A stretch of 64,000 bases of DNA from GCA-020343675 sp964462945 (GCA_964462945.1 CAYWZW010000004.1:108505-172504); one strand, 5' to 3'. Positions 45,510 to 54,329 are shown, numbered from the stretch's first letter. Notes: generated by a model not told the origin, from the letters alone. A program made the numbers and translations.

Positions 45510-45908
45510 TCACCATACAACATCTAATCCGATATTTCTTAGGTTCTCATCGCGCGTTATTAGGGGCAGGCGCAAGTGAAGTGAGGTGGCAACAATCAAT
45601 CTGTCCCAAGGATCCGGGACTCTGTCCCTCGGAACCCTTTGACAGTTTCTAATTACAGGAAGGCACAATGGCTCCACTTTGTAATTCTCAGACTTGGGCA
45701 GTAGCGTCAGAAGACCCTCAAATGACGAATGGATCTTCTTTTTCTCAACAAGGTATAACAATTCAAAAAAAACGATACACGGAATGAAAATTTGATCTCG
45801 GAAATCATCCACCTCTTGAAATATCTTCTTGGCTTTGGAAGAGAGCTTGGGATCACCTGTCATGTACCAGACTAAGGAGTGAGTGTCGGTGACAAACGGC
45901 ATTACCAT
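45510..45908 (-). CDS. PIN-domain ribonuclease toxin (VapC-like), third gene of TIR cassette
   Basis: A 132-residue PIN-fold protein: FVTDTHSLVWYMTGD near residue 6 carries the first acidic residues, CIVFFELLYLVEKKKI holds the central Glu, and DPWDRLIVATSLHLRLPLIT the late Asp pair. PIN toxins cut RNA. It overlaps the preceding DUF2283 gene by 7 nt (ATGGTAATG; an ATG at 45902 is an alternative start), giving the order antitoxin-toxin typical of vapBC pairs, here with a TIR gene in front. Confidence 0.88.
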   Translation of the reverse strand: MVMPFVTDTHSLVWYMTGDPKLSSKAKKIFQEVDDFRDQIFIPCIVFFELLYLVEKKKIHSSFEGLLTLLPKSENYKVEPLCLPVIRNCQRVPRDRVPDPWDRLIVATSLHLRLPLITRDENLRNIGLDVVW

Positions 45909-46183
45909 TTCTCCTCAAGGTTTTTCAGCAAACTCTTGCGTATGTCCCGAATGTCTTGCTCTGTGATTCTAACATCCTTCCAAATGCCGCCCAACCGTAT
46001 CGCATTTCGGCAGGCTTTTAAGCTCCTCCGCTTTTCCATAAAATCCGCAATGGTAATACCACAAATCTGGCCTTTATCATTCCACCACAATTTAATATCC
46101 TCGATTACCTTGCTGGGCTTCCCCCTTAAGGGACCTAATTCCATTTTCAACATGTCAGATGATGGATGATACGAGATCGTCAT
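45902..46183 (-). CDS. DUF2283-family antitoxin-like protein
   Basis: A 93-residue protein beginning MTISYHPSSDMLKMELGPL, typical of DUF2283 (small beta-rich proteins often encoded before a PIN or other toxin). The C-terminal part ADFMEKRRSLKACRNAIRLG is basic and could contact RNA or the toxin. It overlaps the TIR gene by 4 nt (ATGA) and the PIN gene by 7 nt. Function as antitoxin is inferred from place and length. Confidence 0.8.
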   Translation of the reverse strand: MTISYHPSSDMLKMELGPLRGKPSKVIEDIKLWWNDKGQICGITIADFMEKRRSLKACRNAIRLGGIWKDVRITEQDIRDIRKSLLKNLEEKW

Positions 46184-46653
46184 TTGCTTCCTCCAGAAGC
46201 CAGCAGGAGAAAAGCCAGAAGTCCACCCACGACAAGCAACGCCTTTTCCTTTTCCTGCTTCTTCAATTTGAGAGATTGGAGGTAAGTCGAAAGTCTCACC
46301 AGAGCTTCGTCGTATTGGTACGGGTCATATTCAATATACTCCTTTGCCTCCAATGCAGCTAAGTCTGTTGACGGTGTACCCTTTTCTACAATGGGAATAA
46401 CAAGCTTGCCGTGCGCCAGCGAATACCCTATCTCTTGTTGCAGCCAATTCGACCGTATCCCGTCCCGCGTCAAAAGGGCGACTACACAATCCGACTTCTG
46501 TATCTCATTGAATATCTTCTTATCAAGAGGCTCACCCGGAGAAAGGCACCATTCGGCGACCGACGTGTGCACTCCAAACTTATCCAGCAACCTCGCCAGG
46601 TACATGACCAAGCCCTGGTCCCGGGTGCTATGGCTTATGAAAACTCTATACAT
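46180..46653 (-). CDS. TIR-domain protein with C-terminal TM segment
   Basis: A 157-residue protein. Residues ~1-115 are a TIR domain (MYRVFISHSTRDQGLVMYLA, WCLSPGEPLDKKIFNEIQKS, VALLTRDGIRSNWLQQEIGY). The alphaC motif S-x-W-x3-E (SNWLQQE) is the NAD-hydrolase catalytic motif of bacterial TIRs, with Glu near residue 76. A basic linker (LKLKKQEKEK) leads to one TM helix ALLVVGGLLAFLLLASGG at the very end. TIR-TM proteins are thought to work in NAD-depletion or cyclic-nucleotide-sensing defence. It starts a unit in which all three genes overlap; GGAGG lies 9 nt before the ATG. No ThsA gene is present. Confidence 0.85.
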   Translation of the reverse strand: MYRVFISHSTRDQGLVMYLARLLDKFGVHTSVAEWCLSPGEPLDKKIFNEIQKSDCVVALLTRDGIRSNWLQQEIGYSLAHGKLVIPIVEKGTPSTDLAALEAKEYIEYDPYQYDEALVRLSTYLQSLKLKKQEKEKALLVVGGLLAFLLLASGGSK

Positions 46654-46755
46654 GATTTATGCCTCCACACTCTTTCAAACTGAATATAGAGCGTAGGTCA
46701 GAACTATACACATACTTCGTACATGGGCGATGATGTGCAGATAATGACCCATGAA

Positions 46756-46776
46756 TAGTCAATAGTCAATAGTCAA
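46756..46776. repeat. Three tandem TAGTCAA heptamers
   Basis: Three exact copies at 46756-46762, 46763-46769 and 46770-46776, overlapping the last codons of the HEAT-like gene. Similar loose heptamer text occurs at 17420-17443. Confidence 0.85.
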
Positions 46777-47909
46777 TTGCCCGGTTTTTGGGGCGGGTCG
46801 GGCAACGGGATGGGTGCCGTGCGGTTGGAACCGTAGTCGAATCCCAGTTTGGAAGGCAATTGGCCGGGTGTTGTCTCAGCGCCGAGTAACCTGTTATGCT
46901 CATCTGAAAGGGCCGTCATACTGTCTCGTTCAACAGCTCTTCTTATAGTCGTTTGCGGCTGGCCCAGAAGCCTGCTGACGCATTTCTCCTCCGTCTCGAC
47001 CAGCACTGAAAGCAAATGCCGTTTCTGGACATCGTTCAAAATGCCTCTCTCTTTGCCCTTGATATACCTTTGTATTGCGTAAGAATAGAGCTGCGCGAAG
47101 CGCTGCGCAACGGCGGCTCTGCCGGCACTCGTTGTCGGCGCTATTGGGCCTGGGCTCGATGCGGTCAAGGGTATCTTGCTTTCAAGCAATTTCAGGATGG
47201 CGACGTCATAGAACTCATGCTGGACCGTCCAGTCGGCGTACCTCTTGATCCGCGCATCAGCCACTTGCAGCAGAAGCTCCTCGCCCTGCGGGATATTCAG
47301 GTCGACCGCGAATCTCGCCATCTGGGCCAGAATCTCCGGGCTGCTGGTCTCGACCACCTCTTTAAGCCGGTCAACGATGGTCCTTGCAAGTCCGGCACTC
47401 GACGTTCCCCCGGAGGCTAACTGCTGCACAACGGCCGTGTTAGTCAGGCAATGGACGGCCCAGTATCGAACAACCATGTTCTCACTTTTCAGCCATGCAA
47501 TGGCCGAATCCGCCAGCCGCAGGTCCTGCAGGCCGTCTATCAAGATCAACAGATTGATGGTTACATTGGTTTTGCGATCTTCCGGCCTCAAGGTCTGAGC
47601 CTGTTCAAAGCCCTCCTGGATGCGCTTGTAGGCCGATTCGGAAAACCGTTGGGCGTACTGGCCCTGGGTGCTCTTGCGGCTCAGGATGACCGTTCGAAGC
47701 TGCGCGATGGACGTAAAATCCCGCGTTCTGACCAGCTCGCGGACTGCCTCAGCGAGAAAATCGTCGATAACCTTGAAATCCTGCTCGTCCAGCACGGTTT
47801 TGCTGAGCACCTTGTCAATATCCGCCGTGTTGACGGCTTTCGAGCTCGAATTCATCGCCAAGACAAAAAACACCGCCAGAAAAGCGAAAAACGCCCCTTT
47901 TATCTTCAT
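46773..47909 (-). CDS. Exported helical-repeat protein (HEAT-like)
   Basis: A 378-residue exported protein: signal AFFAFLAVFFVLAMNSSSKA, then mostly alpha-helical repeats without catalytic motifs. Segments such as YAQRFSESAYKRIQEGFEQA, ADSAIAWLKSENMVVRYWAV and QMARFAVDLNIPQGEELLLQ repeat at ~40-residue spacing, as in HEAT-like planctomycete proteins of unknown role. The C-terminus is Pro-rich (TAPIPLPDPPQKPGN). It resembles in style the larger HEAT protein at 60.9 kb. Three copies of TAGTCAA overlap its stop. Confidence 0.7.
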   Translation of the reverse strand: MKIKGAFFAFLAVFFVLAMNSSSKAVNTADIDKVLSKTVLDEQDFKVIDDFLAEAVRELVRTRDFTSIAQLRTVILSRKSTQGQYAQRFSESAYKRIQEGFEQAQTLRPEDRKTNVTINLLILIDGLQDLRLADSAIAWLKSENMVVRYWAVHCLTNTAVVQQLASGGTSSAGLARTIVDRLKEVVETSSPEILAQMARFAVDLNIPQGEELLLQVADARIKRYADWTVQHEFYDVAILKLLESKIPLTASSPGPIAPTTSAGRAAVAQRFAQLYSYAIQRYIKGKERGILNDVQKRHLLSVLVETEEKCVSRLLGQPQTTIRRAVERDSMTALSDEHNRLLGAETTPGQLPSKLGFDYGSNRTAPIPLPDPPQKPGN

Positions 47910-48135
47910 TTTGCAAACACCCTAAAAGATCGCCGGCCTCGAATTAGACAATCCCCACCTTTTATCTGCGTTCGACATTATCTACTTTAACTTTAAAACC
48001 GGGCTTTGTCAAATGAATTCGGGGCCGTAAAAAAGTCCGGCTTTTTGACTCTATCCGCTTTTTGGCCTTAACTTTCCGCCAAACCCTGGTAGAATCGAGA
48101 CAGTATTATTCTATAAAGTCCGTGGGGATACCAGC

Positions 48136-49578
48136 ATGGCTGAGCTGCCTTCAAAACTTGTTCGCATCGACCCTCTCCGCCTTCGTATCGAGCGCGGCGG
48201 TCAGATGGTCACCGATGCGACTATCTTCGCCTCAAAGGCCATCACGCTTGAGCCTGATGCGGTCCGTCAGCTTTGCGACGCAGCTTGCCTGCCCCCGGCC
48301 AGAAAGGTCCTGGCCACCGCCGATATACACGTCGGCTTCGGCGTGCCCATAGGGGCCGTATTAGGACTGGACGGGGCGATTATGCCCCCCGCCGTCGGCT
48401 ACGACATCAACTGCGGCATGAGGCTCTTGCACACGCCTTTTTCAAGAGGAGACATCGACACCGATAAAATCGCCGTCGATATCGCCCGCGACATCCCGCT
48501 CGGCGAGGGTCGGGAGAATCTGCAGTTGGACAAAGCCGGGATCGAAGCGGTAATCAACAGAGGCGCCGCCTCCATGCCGGAACTGGCACAAAGAACCAAC
48601 CACCGGGCGTGGGAGGCCTTTGACCCGGATCAATTCGCCGACGACCTCCAGAGAATCGAGGAAAACGGCCGCCTGCCGGCCGATCCCGCCGCCGTTCCAA
48701 AAGCCGCAATTCAGAAAGCAATTAACCAGCTCGGCACACTCGGAGGTGGAAACCATTTTATCGAAATTCAATACGTCCAGGAAATTCTGGACCCGGCTCT
48801 GGCGAAGACCTTTGGGCTTTTCAAGAACCAGATCGTGGTCATGATACACTCGGGCTCGCGCCGCTTCGGCTATGAGGTTGCCGATGAATATATGAACGTC
48901 GCGGCCCGCAAACCTGAGAACGCCGGCCGCCAGAAAATGCTCTCCTATCTCTCTACCGACGGTAGTGCGGGCAAGAATTACATCGCCGCCATGGGCGCTG
49001 CAGCCAACTTCGCTTTTGCCAATCGCCACGTTATGGCGCTGCTTGTCAGGCGATGTTTCAACAGGATGTTCGGCCCGACCCCGCTGCGGCTGGTCTATGA
49101 CGTCACTCACAATATGGCAAAGCTCGAAACGCACGGCGGTGCTGCCCTTTGGGTGCACCGCAAAGGCGCCACCCGTGCCTTTGGCCCGGAGCAGATGGCC
49201 GCCAGCCTCTTCGCACAGACCGGCCAGCCCATCATCACTCCAGGCTCCATGGGGACCGCCAGCTACCTGCTCGTCGGAACCGGCGATTCCGCTGAGTCTT
49301 TGAATTCGGTCAACCACGGCGCCGGCCGAGTGATGAGCCGCACAGCCGCCCGCGGAAAGGGCCGCAGAGGCAGAACTGTCGCCGCCGGCTTGATCAGTGA
49401 CGAACAGTTTAGACGCAGCATGGAAGGCATCAAGCTCATCGCCGGCGACAGAAGCAAGATCAAGGAAGAAGCGCCGGACGCCTATAAGGACATCGACGAA
49501 GTCGTCCGAATCGTCGTTGAATGCGGCTGGGCCAAGCCGGTCGCCCGAATGGTCCCGCTGGCAGTGCTCAAAGGCTAA
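48136..49578 (+). CDS. rtcB: RNA-splicing ligase RtcB
   Basis: GTP-dependent 3'-phosphate RNA ligase that repairs or splices RNA. The 480-residue protein shows GYDINCGMRLLHTPF (metal-binding Cys), GGGNHFIEIQYVQE, MIHSGSRRFGYEVADEYM, VTHNMAKLETHGGAALWVHR and NSVNHGAGRVMSRTAARG, the metal and guanylation residues of RtcB. The conserved order and spacing of these motifs make the call firm. No archease or Ro-like gene is adjacent. The 226-bp upstream gap contains a short A/T inverted repeat but no recognised promoter. Confidence 0.97.
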   Translation: MAELPSKLVRIDPLRLRIERGGQMVTDATIFASKAITLEPDAVRQLCDAACLPPARKVLATADIHVGFGVPIGAVLGLDGAIMPPAVGYDINCGMRLLHTPFSRGDIDTDKIAVDIARDIPLGEGRENLQLDKAGIEAVINRGAASMPELAQRTNHRAWEAFDPDQFADDLQRIEENGRLPADPAAVPKAAIQKAINQLGTLGGGNHFIEIQYVQEILDPALAKTFGLFKNQIVVMIHSGSRRFGYEVADEYMNVAARKPENAGRQKMLSYLSTDGSAGKNYIAAMGAAANFAFANRHVMALLVRRCFNRMFGPTPLRLVYDVTHNMAKLETHGGAALWVHRKGATRAFGPEQMAASLFAQTGQPIITPGSMGTASYLLVGTGDSAESLNSVNHGAGRVMSRTAARGKGRRGRTVAAGLISDEQFRRSMEGIKLIAGDRSKIKEEAPDAYKDIDEVVRIVVECGWAKPVARMVPLAVLKG

Positions 49579-49634
49579 GGACACGCCACGAACCATATTC
49601 CAAAAGACACCCTTCTCGTGTCAACCGCCCAATC

Positions 49635-50399
49635 TCAGTAGTCTTCGAAACCCCTCATCCACTCGGGCCAAGCTGTCGGCTGCACGCCGCCGGCTTTTGT
49701 CCAAGGGCCTGCCGTGTCGAACTGGCGATGCCATTTCAACGTCCACAGTTCCTTGAGTCCAACCTTCCTGACGGACCAATCCATGAAAAGGCCATTCACC
49801 CCAGCATTATGCCGATTGATACAGAGGTTCTTCATTTGTTCGGTCAGCGAAATTGTCTGGGGCATTTCGGCCTCCTGAGCGGGCGGTACAGAAGTGTGGT
49901 CCGGCCAGCCCGCCATCATGCGGCAATCCAGAAACACCGGCACATTTTGTGCACCGGCGATATCGGGCGTCCTCCAATAGCGGGCATCCCCAAAAACGGC
50001 CCCCGGGTCCGCATTGCAGACCCATGCGCTCAAGCCGTAGCTGCCGTAATCGCCCTCCTTGTCGTTCCAGGCCATGAATGCTCCCGTGCCTCCCTTCGCC
50101 GCTGTTTTCGTGGCCAAGGGGCAGCAGGTTAGCCCCCCAACTTTGCCGTAAGAAGGCTCCAGAATCTCTATCCAGTCATTCCACCAGCCGTCCACCATGC
50201 CCCGGAAGAACCGGCCATTATTATCACCCGTGTACGCATCGAGGATAATGCCCCAGTGTTTCAGATTCGCCTGGCAGGTGACCGTCTTTGCCTGTTTCCT
50301 TGTCCGCTGCAGTGCAGGTATCAGGATAGCTATTAGCAGTGCAATGACGGCAATCACCACCAGAAGCTCTATTAACGTAAACCCTTTTGGCTTGCGCAT
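49635..50399 (-). CDS. Type II-secretion/pilin-like prepilin (N-terminal methylation motif)
   Basis: A 254-residue prepilin: MRKPKGFTLIELLVVIAVIA, the prepilin peptidase site and membrane helix, then a globular region with no enzyme motif. A C-terminal block NRHNAGVNGLFMDWSVRKVG and then KELWTLKWHRQFDTAGPW, ending in GGVQPTAWPEWMRGFEDY, is shared almost exactly with the second prepilin at 57.9 kb. This architecture is frequent in planctomycetes and Lentisphaerae, where many copies carry a tail with a conserved NRH-x8-DWS motif. Substrate or role unknown; possibly surface protein sorting or pseudopilus-like structures. Confidence 0.9.
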   Translation of the reverse strand: MRKPKGFTLIELLVVIAVIALLIAILIPALQRTRKQAKTVTCQANLKHWGIILDAYTGDNNGRFFRGMVDGWWNDWIEILEPSYGKVGGLTCCPLATKTAAKGGTGAFMAWNDKEGDYGSYGLSAWVCNADPGAVFGDARYWRTPDIAGAQNVPVFLDCRMMAGWPDHTSVPPAQEAEMPQTISLTEQMKNLCINRHNAGVNGLFMDWSVRKVGLKELWTLKWHRQFDTAGPWTKAGGVQPTAWPEWMRGFEDY

Positions 50400-50627
50400 A
50401 CGCCGCCCTTTCTTTGACGGAAGTTTCTTTCAGACCGACATTTCTTTTCACGCATGATGCTTCCAACGTGATGCACGTCTCCCATAATCTTAATCCGATC
50501 GGTTGTGGTAATGCAAGATAATAAGAGCGGATTTCTGTTTCTCTCAAGACCCTCGGGTATAGCGGCGGCGTTCGAGCTTGCCTGTTTTTTCTCGCCCGGC
50601 GGGGGCCGTTTCGGTATCATTAGAGCC

Positions 50628-51224
50628 ATGAGAATCATTGCCGGCTCAAAACGAGGAATGAAATTGTTCAGCCCCAAAACGCGGGACTCCCGGCCGATTA
50701 CCGACAGGGTCAAGGAGTCGCTTTTTAGCGTGCTTTATAATTATGGTCTGCCGAGCGGGGCGATTGTCGCCGATTTGTTCTGCGGCGTCGGTTCTCTGGG
50801 GCTGGAAGCATTAAGCAGAGGAGCGGAATTCGTTACTTTCATCGAAAAAGACGCGAGAATCATTGAGACCCTCAACCGAAACATCGAAAAGGCGGGCTTT
50901 GTCAGACAGTCAAAAGTGATAAGAGCAAATGCCTTCAAAACCGGCGCTCCTATTGGCTCCGGTGAAACACAATGCGCCCTTGTTTTTATTGACCCACCTT
51001 ACGCGGCGACAGAGGACGTGGGAATGAATTCGGCCCTCAGCGGATTGCTGGACGTGCTGGGCGACCAGGTGACTGATGATGGAATGGTCATCGTTCGGAC
51101 CCGCCGGGATGTGTCTCTTTTACAAGAATACGGACAATTTCGAATCGCCGAGCGGCGTCAATGGGGGACAATGGCCGTAACTATATTGACAAGAAGCAAA
51201 ACGGAAAACGCCAAAAACGGATAG
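50628..51224 (+). CDS. rsmD: 16S rRNA guanine(966)-N2-methyltransferase
   Basis: Methylates G966 of 16S rRNA. The ATG at 50628 (MRIIAGSKRGMKLFSPKTRD) is preferred to the open frame from 50505. SAM-binding: DLFCGVGSLGLEALSRGAEF near residue 52; catalytic DPPYAATEDVGM near 120. Length of 198 residues is normal. The CCA-adding enzyme follows 28 bp later on the same strand. Confidence 0.95.
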   Translation: MRIIAGSKRGMKLFSPKTRDSRPITDRVKESLFSVLYNYGLPSGAIVADLFCGVGSLGLEALSRGAEFVTFIEKDARIIETLNRNIEKAGFVRQSKVIRANAFKTGAPIGSGETQCALVFIDPPYAATEDVGMNSALSGLLDVLGDQVTDDGMVIVRTRRDVSLLQEYGQFRIAERRQWGTMAVTILTRSKTENAKNG

Positions 51225-51252
51225 TCGGTGACATGATACGACATACGAAAAA

Positions 51253-52491
51253 ATGACAAAAAAACAGGCAGCAATAAGGGTAATTAAGCGGTTGCAGCGA
51301 GGCGGCTTCCAAGCTCTGTTAGCGGGCGGCTGCGTCCGCGACATGCTGTTAGGCCGGCGGGCCAAGGATTACGACGTCGCCACGGATGCCCAACCCAAAG
51401 ATGTGATAAGATTGTTCAAACGCACGCTGAAGGTCGGAGCGAAGTTCGGCGTCGTGATTGTCCTGGTCGAAGGCCGGCAGGTAGAGGTTGCCACATTCCG
51501 GACCGAAGCCGGCTATGTGGACGGCAGGCACCCGGGCTCAGTGGAGTTCGCCGGCGCCGCCGAAGACGCCAGCCGCAGAGACTTCACCATCAATGGGATG
51601 TTCTACGACCCTTTAGGCAAGCGCGTCATCGACTACGTCAACGGCCAAGCAGACCTCAAGAATCGCATCATCAGGACTATCGGCGCGCCCGCCGAGCGTT
51701 TCGCCGAAGACTATCTTCGCATGTTGCGGGCGGTGCGATTCTCCGCCCAGCTTGGCTTCGCGATAGACCCGGCTACGTGGTCGGCGATTCACGGCAACAC
51801 AAAGAACATCGCCAGAATAAGCGGCGAGCGGATAGCCATCGAGCTGGAAGGCATCTTGGCCTGTCCCAATCGCGCCGAAGGCGCATCCATGCTCTTCGAG
51901 AGCGGCCTGGCGGCGGCGATTTTTCCCGGCCTGACCGCAGAGCAGGCAAAATCCGCCGTCAAGGTCTTGCGGCAACTGCGAAAGAAAGTGGACTGTGCTT
52001 TGGCGATGGCCTGCCTGTTTGCCGGCTGCGAGACGGAATTCGCCATGGGAAGCTGTGAGGTCCTCAAGCTCAGCAGAAATCAAAACAGGCACATAGAATT
52101 CTTGTTGGCCAACAGAGGCAGGCTGCTTAATGAGCAGATGTCTCTGGCCGGACTGAAGAAGATTCTCGCCGAGCCGTACTTTGGGGACCTGTATGAGTTC
52201 CAGAGAGCCATTCAAAAAGCCAAAGGCGACGGCAGGACGAGCATTGCGCCGTTGATAAACCTCCGCCGAAGAATAAAGGCCCTGGGCGACGTCGAGCTGA
52301 AGCCCAAACCTCTGCTGGACGGCCACGACCTGATCCGATTGGGCGCCGTCCCCGGCCCCGCCCTCGGGCAATTGGCTCAGGAGATGTACATCGCCCAGCT
52401 CGAAGGCGCATTGCAGACAACCGACCAGGCCGAGCAATGGACCCGCCGCTGGCTCCAAAAACACAGCACCCCCCCCAATAATTGGCCTTGA
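51253..52491 (+). CDS. CCA tRNA nucleotidyltransferase / poly(A) polymerase-like
   Basis: A 412-residue class II nucleotidyltransferase adding CCA to tRNA 3' ends (or A tails). The catalytic motif is LAGGCVRDMLLGRRAKDYDV near residue 25-44, followed by ATDAQPKDVIRLFK; RRDFTINGMFYDP near 115 and AEDYLRMLRAVRFSAQLGF near 155 identify the family. The stop codon overlaps the vapBC promoter. The sequence does not show whether it adds CCA or poly(A); the RR..DYDV and YLRMLRA features are shared by both. Confidence 0.92.
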   Translation: MTKKQAAIRVIKRLQRGGFQALLAGGCVRDMLLGRRAKDYDVATDAQPKDVIRLFKRTLKVGAKFGVVIVLVEGRQVEVATFRTEAGYVDGRHPGSVEFAGAAEDASRRDFTINGMFYDPLGKRVIDYVNGQADLKNRIIRTIGAPAERFAEDYLRMLRAVRFSAQLGFAIDPATWSAIHGNTKNIARISGERIAIELEGILACPNRAEGASMLFESGLAAAIFPGLTAEQAKSAVKVLRQLRKKVDCALAMACLFAGCETEFAMGSCEVLKLSRNQNRHIEFLLANRGRLLNEQMSLAGLKKILAEPYFGDLYEFQRAIQKAKGDGRTSIAPLINLRRRIKALGDVELKPKPLLDGHDLIRLGAVPGPALGQLAQEMYIAQLEGALQTTDQAEQWTRRWLQKHSTPPNNWP

Positions 52492-52517
52492 CAGGTGGCA
52501 AACAAACGATGTATAAT
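52488..52517 (+). promoter_or_regulatory. Sigma70-like promoter and operator-like repeats of vapBC
   Basis: TTGACA (52488-52493, overlapping the upstream stop) and TATAAT (52512-52517) at 18-bp spacing. Downstream, GTATA occurs three times (52511, 52524, 52531) before the RBS, a possible VapB/VapC operator. Confidence 0.7.
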
Positions 52518-52546
52518 AGTAATGTATATGGTATATGAGGTGCAGC

Positions 52547-52780
52547 ATGGTACGAACGCAAATATACTTGACAGAAAATCAACGTGACGAATTAGGCACT
52601 ATCGCCAAGACCGTCGGGAAGAAACAGAGTGAGCTCATTCGAGAGGCCATCGATCTGCTCATCGATCAGGCTGGCAGCAGTCGCAGGGAATTGGTGTTGC
52701 GCGAGGTTGCCGGAATCTGGAAGGATCGTACGGATATTCCTGATTTCAAGGCAATTCGCGCCGAATGGGATAGGAACTGA
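52547..52780 (+). CDS. vapB: Ribbon-helix-helix antitoxin VapB
   Basis: A 77-residue antitoxin; ATG at 52547 with GAGGTG upstream is preferred to 52535. The N-terminus MVRTQIYLTENQRDELGTIA is a ribbon-helix-helix (CopG/Arc) DNA-binding fold, followed by KKQSELIREAIDLLIDQA and a C-terminal toxin-binding part ending in IWKDRTDIPDFKAIRAEW. It is followed after 2 bp by the PIN toxin gene, the normal vapBC order, behind a strong promoter with operator-like repeats. Confidence 0.93.
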   Translation: MVRTQIYLTENQRDELGTIAKTVGKKQSELIREAIDLLIDQAGSSRRELVLREVAGIWKDRTDIPDFKAIRAEWDRN

Positions 52781-52782
52781 TC

Positions 52783-53166
52783 ATGGCCAAGCCGATTCTT
52801 TTGGACACGGATGTACTTGTTGATTTTTTTCGGGGTCACAGGAAGGCCGTGGCCTTTGTTGGCACCTACAATGCTCGCATCATCCTGTCACCTATAGTTG
52901 TTGCGGAATTGTATGCCGGAGTGAAAGGAGATGCAGAGCAAGCCGCTCTACAGGACTTTGTCTCCCTCTTCCGTGTTGTCCCCGTCAGCGCCGAGATTGG
53001 CAAGACCGCAGGCCTTTACAAACGAGATTATGGCAAGTCTCATGGCGTTGGCATAGCAGATGCTATCTTGGCCGCTACTGCAGAAGCCGAAAATGCAGAG
53101 TTGAAAACTCTTAACACCAAACACTACCCCATGTTGAAGAATCTCAGACCAGCCTACAATAAGTAG
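52783..53166 (+). CDS. vapC: PIN-domain toxin VapC
   Basis: A 127-residue ribonuclease toxin. Acidic active-site residues are visible: LLDTDVLVDFFRGH near residue 7, VVAELYAGVKGD near 43 (Glu), and GVGIADAILAATAEAEN near 90 with the final Asp; KTLNTKHYPM follows. Its partner VapB precedes it. Confidence 0.93.
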   Translation: MAKPILLDTDVLVDFFRGHRKAVAFVGTYNARIILSPIVVAELYAGVKGDAEQAALQDFVSLFRVVPVSAEIGKTAGLYKRDYGKSHGVGIADAILAATAEAENAELKTLNTKHYPMLKNLRPAYNK

Positions 53167-53553
53167 AAGACCAACAAGTCCTTCAAAATTGACACGCAGG
53201 TACCCAGCGGCTTACCGTTTTTTTCATCTCCGTGCATTCGGCCCGCAACTTTGGGGACGATACCTATCTTTATCGCGTTTTCGCGTTGATTTCAGGAAAC
53301 CCACAGTTGACAGGTGCTTCAAGACATGATACTTTGTATCCAGCGAAATAAGGGCTTGATATTCCGACAATTCACAGAGAAGGTGTATCGCCGTGGCAAT
53401 GGCAGTGGCAAACCGCTGGATAGAACGCAATTAACGGAAGATCAAGTGATTAGCGTGTCTCAGCCAGCCGTTTCAACGGCGTGTCATATGGACAGGAAAA
53501 CCAAATCCCGCATCTTATGCGGATCAATCTAATTATTGTTAGCCATCAAAAAG
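53167..53553. other. Gene-free gap after vapC
   Basis: A 72-codon plus frame (53314-53532) and a 68-codon minus frame have no start context or family. No RNA gene or terminator hairpin is obvious. Confidence 0.4.
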
Positions 53554-54126
53554 ATGAACTCAAATACACAAACATTTTGCGGAATGATCCGCAATAGATC
53601 CGAGGAGAATCGGCGCGCTATACAATGCTTCTCCCGCCCGCATGGCGTATTGAGTCCAGCGATTTCGATTCTCCGCCAAGAATTGGACTCCATGATTCGT
53701 GTGATCTATTTACTTGCGGTCAAGGACATCACGGAGCGACAGAGGCTGATTGATTCGACGCTTCGCGGTGAAAGGTGGAAGGTTCGAAATCCAAAGGGCA
53801 AATTGCGTGACGTGACAGACCGAGAAATGGTTGACTTGGCCCAGCAGTTACAGGGATGGACGAAGTCTGTCTATAAGTTCGGGTGTGCTTTCGTTCATCT
53901 CTCCGATTTTCACAATCACCTTGCTGAGAACCCTTTCGATAAGCTGGAGGAGTCTGAGAAGCAAGATATCCTTTCTCATATGCGCCATTATCATAGCGGG
54001 CCATGTCATGATAATCCTGACATGGCAGAACTTTCGTTGTACGTGCCACAGGTACTCGAGAAAATTGGCAGCAATCTTGAGTGCTATCTGAAACAGCTTG
54101 AGCAAGCTGAAACACTCGATGAATAG
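53554..54126 (+). CDS. Helical protein of unknown function (HEPN-like?)
   Basis: A 190-residue protein; ATG at 53554 is preferred to the TTG at 53536, though no strong RBS is visible. It is mostly helical: FSRPHGVLSPAISILRQELD, MIRVIYLLAVKDITERQRLI, DREMVDLAQQLQGWTKSVYK and GCAFVHLSDFHNHLAENP. The run of helices with a late His-rich turn recalls HEPN/DUF5677-type RNases, but no Rx(4-6)H motif is clear. The location beside vapBC suggests a defence or stress role; this is weak evidence. The identity remains unknown. Confidence 0.55.
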   Translation: MNSNTQTFCGMIRNRSEENRRAIQCFSRPHGVLSPAISILRQELDSMIRVIYLLAVKDITERQRLIDSTLRGERWKVRNPKGKLRDVTDREMVDLAQQLQGWTKSVYKFGCAFVHLSDFHNHLAENPFDKLEESEKQDILSHMRHYHSGPCHDNPDMAELSLYVPQVLEKIGSNLECYLKQLEQAETLDE

Positions 54127-54329
54127 GATGTTCAACAAGTTATGCACACGGACCGGAATTGCGCTTTCCTCCATTCCCGTCGGTGATGACCGACGTTGAT
54201 CCCGGCAGCGCAGCCGTAAGCCTGGACGTGGGCGGGCAATGGGGGTTATACTACGGATGTCGGATCCTTGCCCTTGGGGTCGGCATGGCTGAGCCTTGGA
54301 TTCAATGCGACAGACTGAACTGAGTTACA
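54127..54329. other. Leader before first anSME gene
   Basis: Contains one perfect hairpin CGTCGGT-GATG-ACCGACG (54178-54195) without a T-run, ~130 bp upstream of the anSME start. It may be a weak terminator of the preceding gene or a leader structure. Confidence 0.4.

Noticed and set aside
48022..48050. AAAAAG-tccgg-CTTTTT palindrome upstream of rtcB
   Set aside because: A six-pair AT hairpin without conserved context; too common to call.
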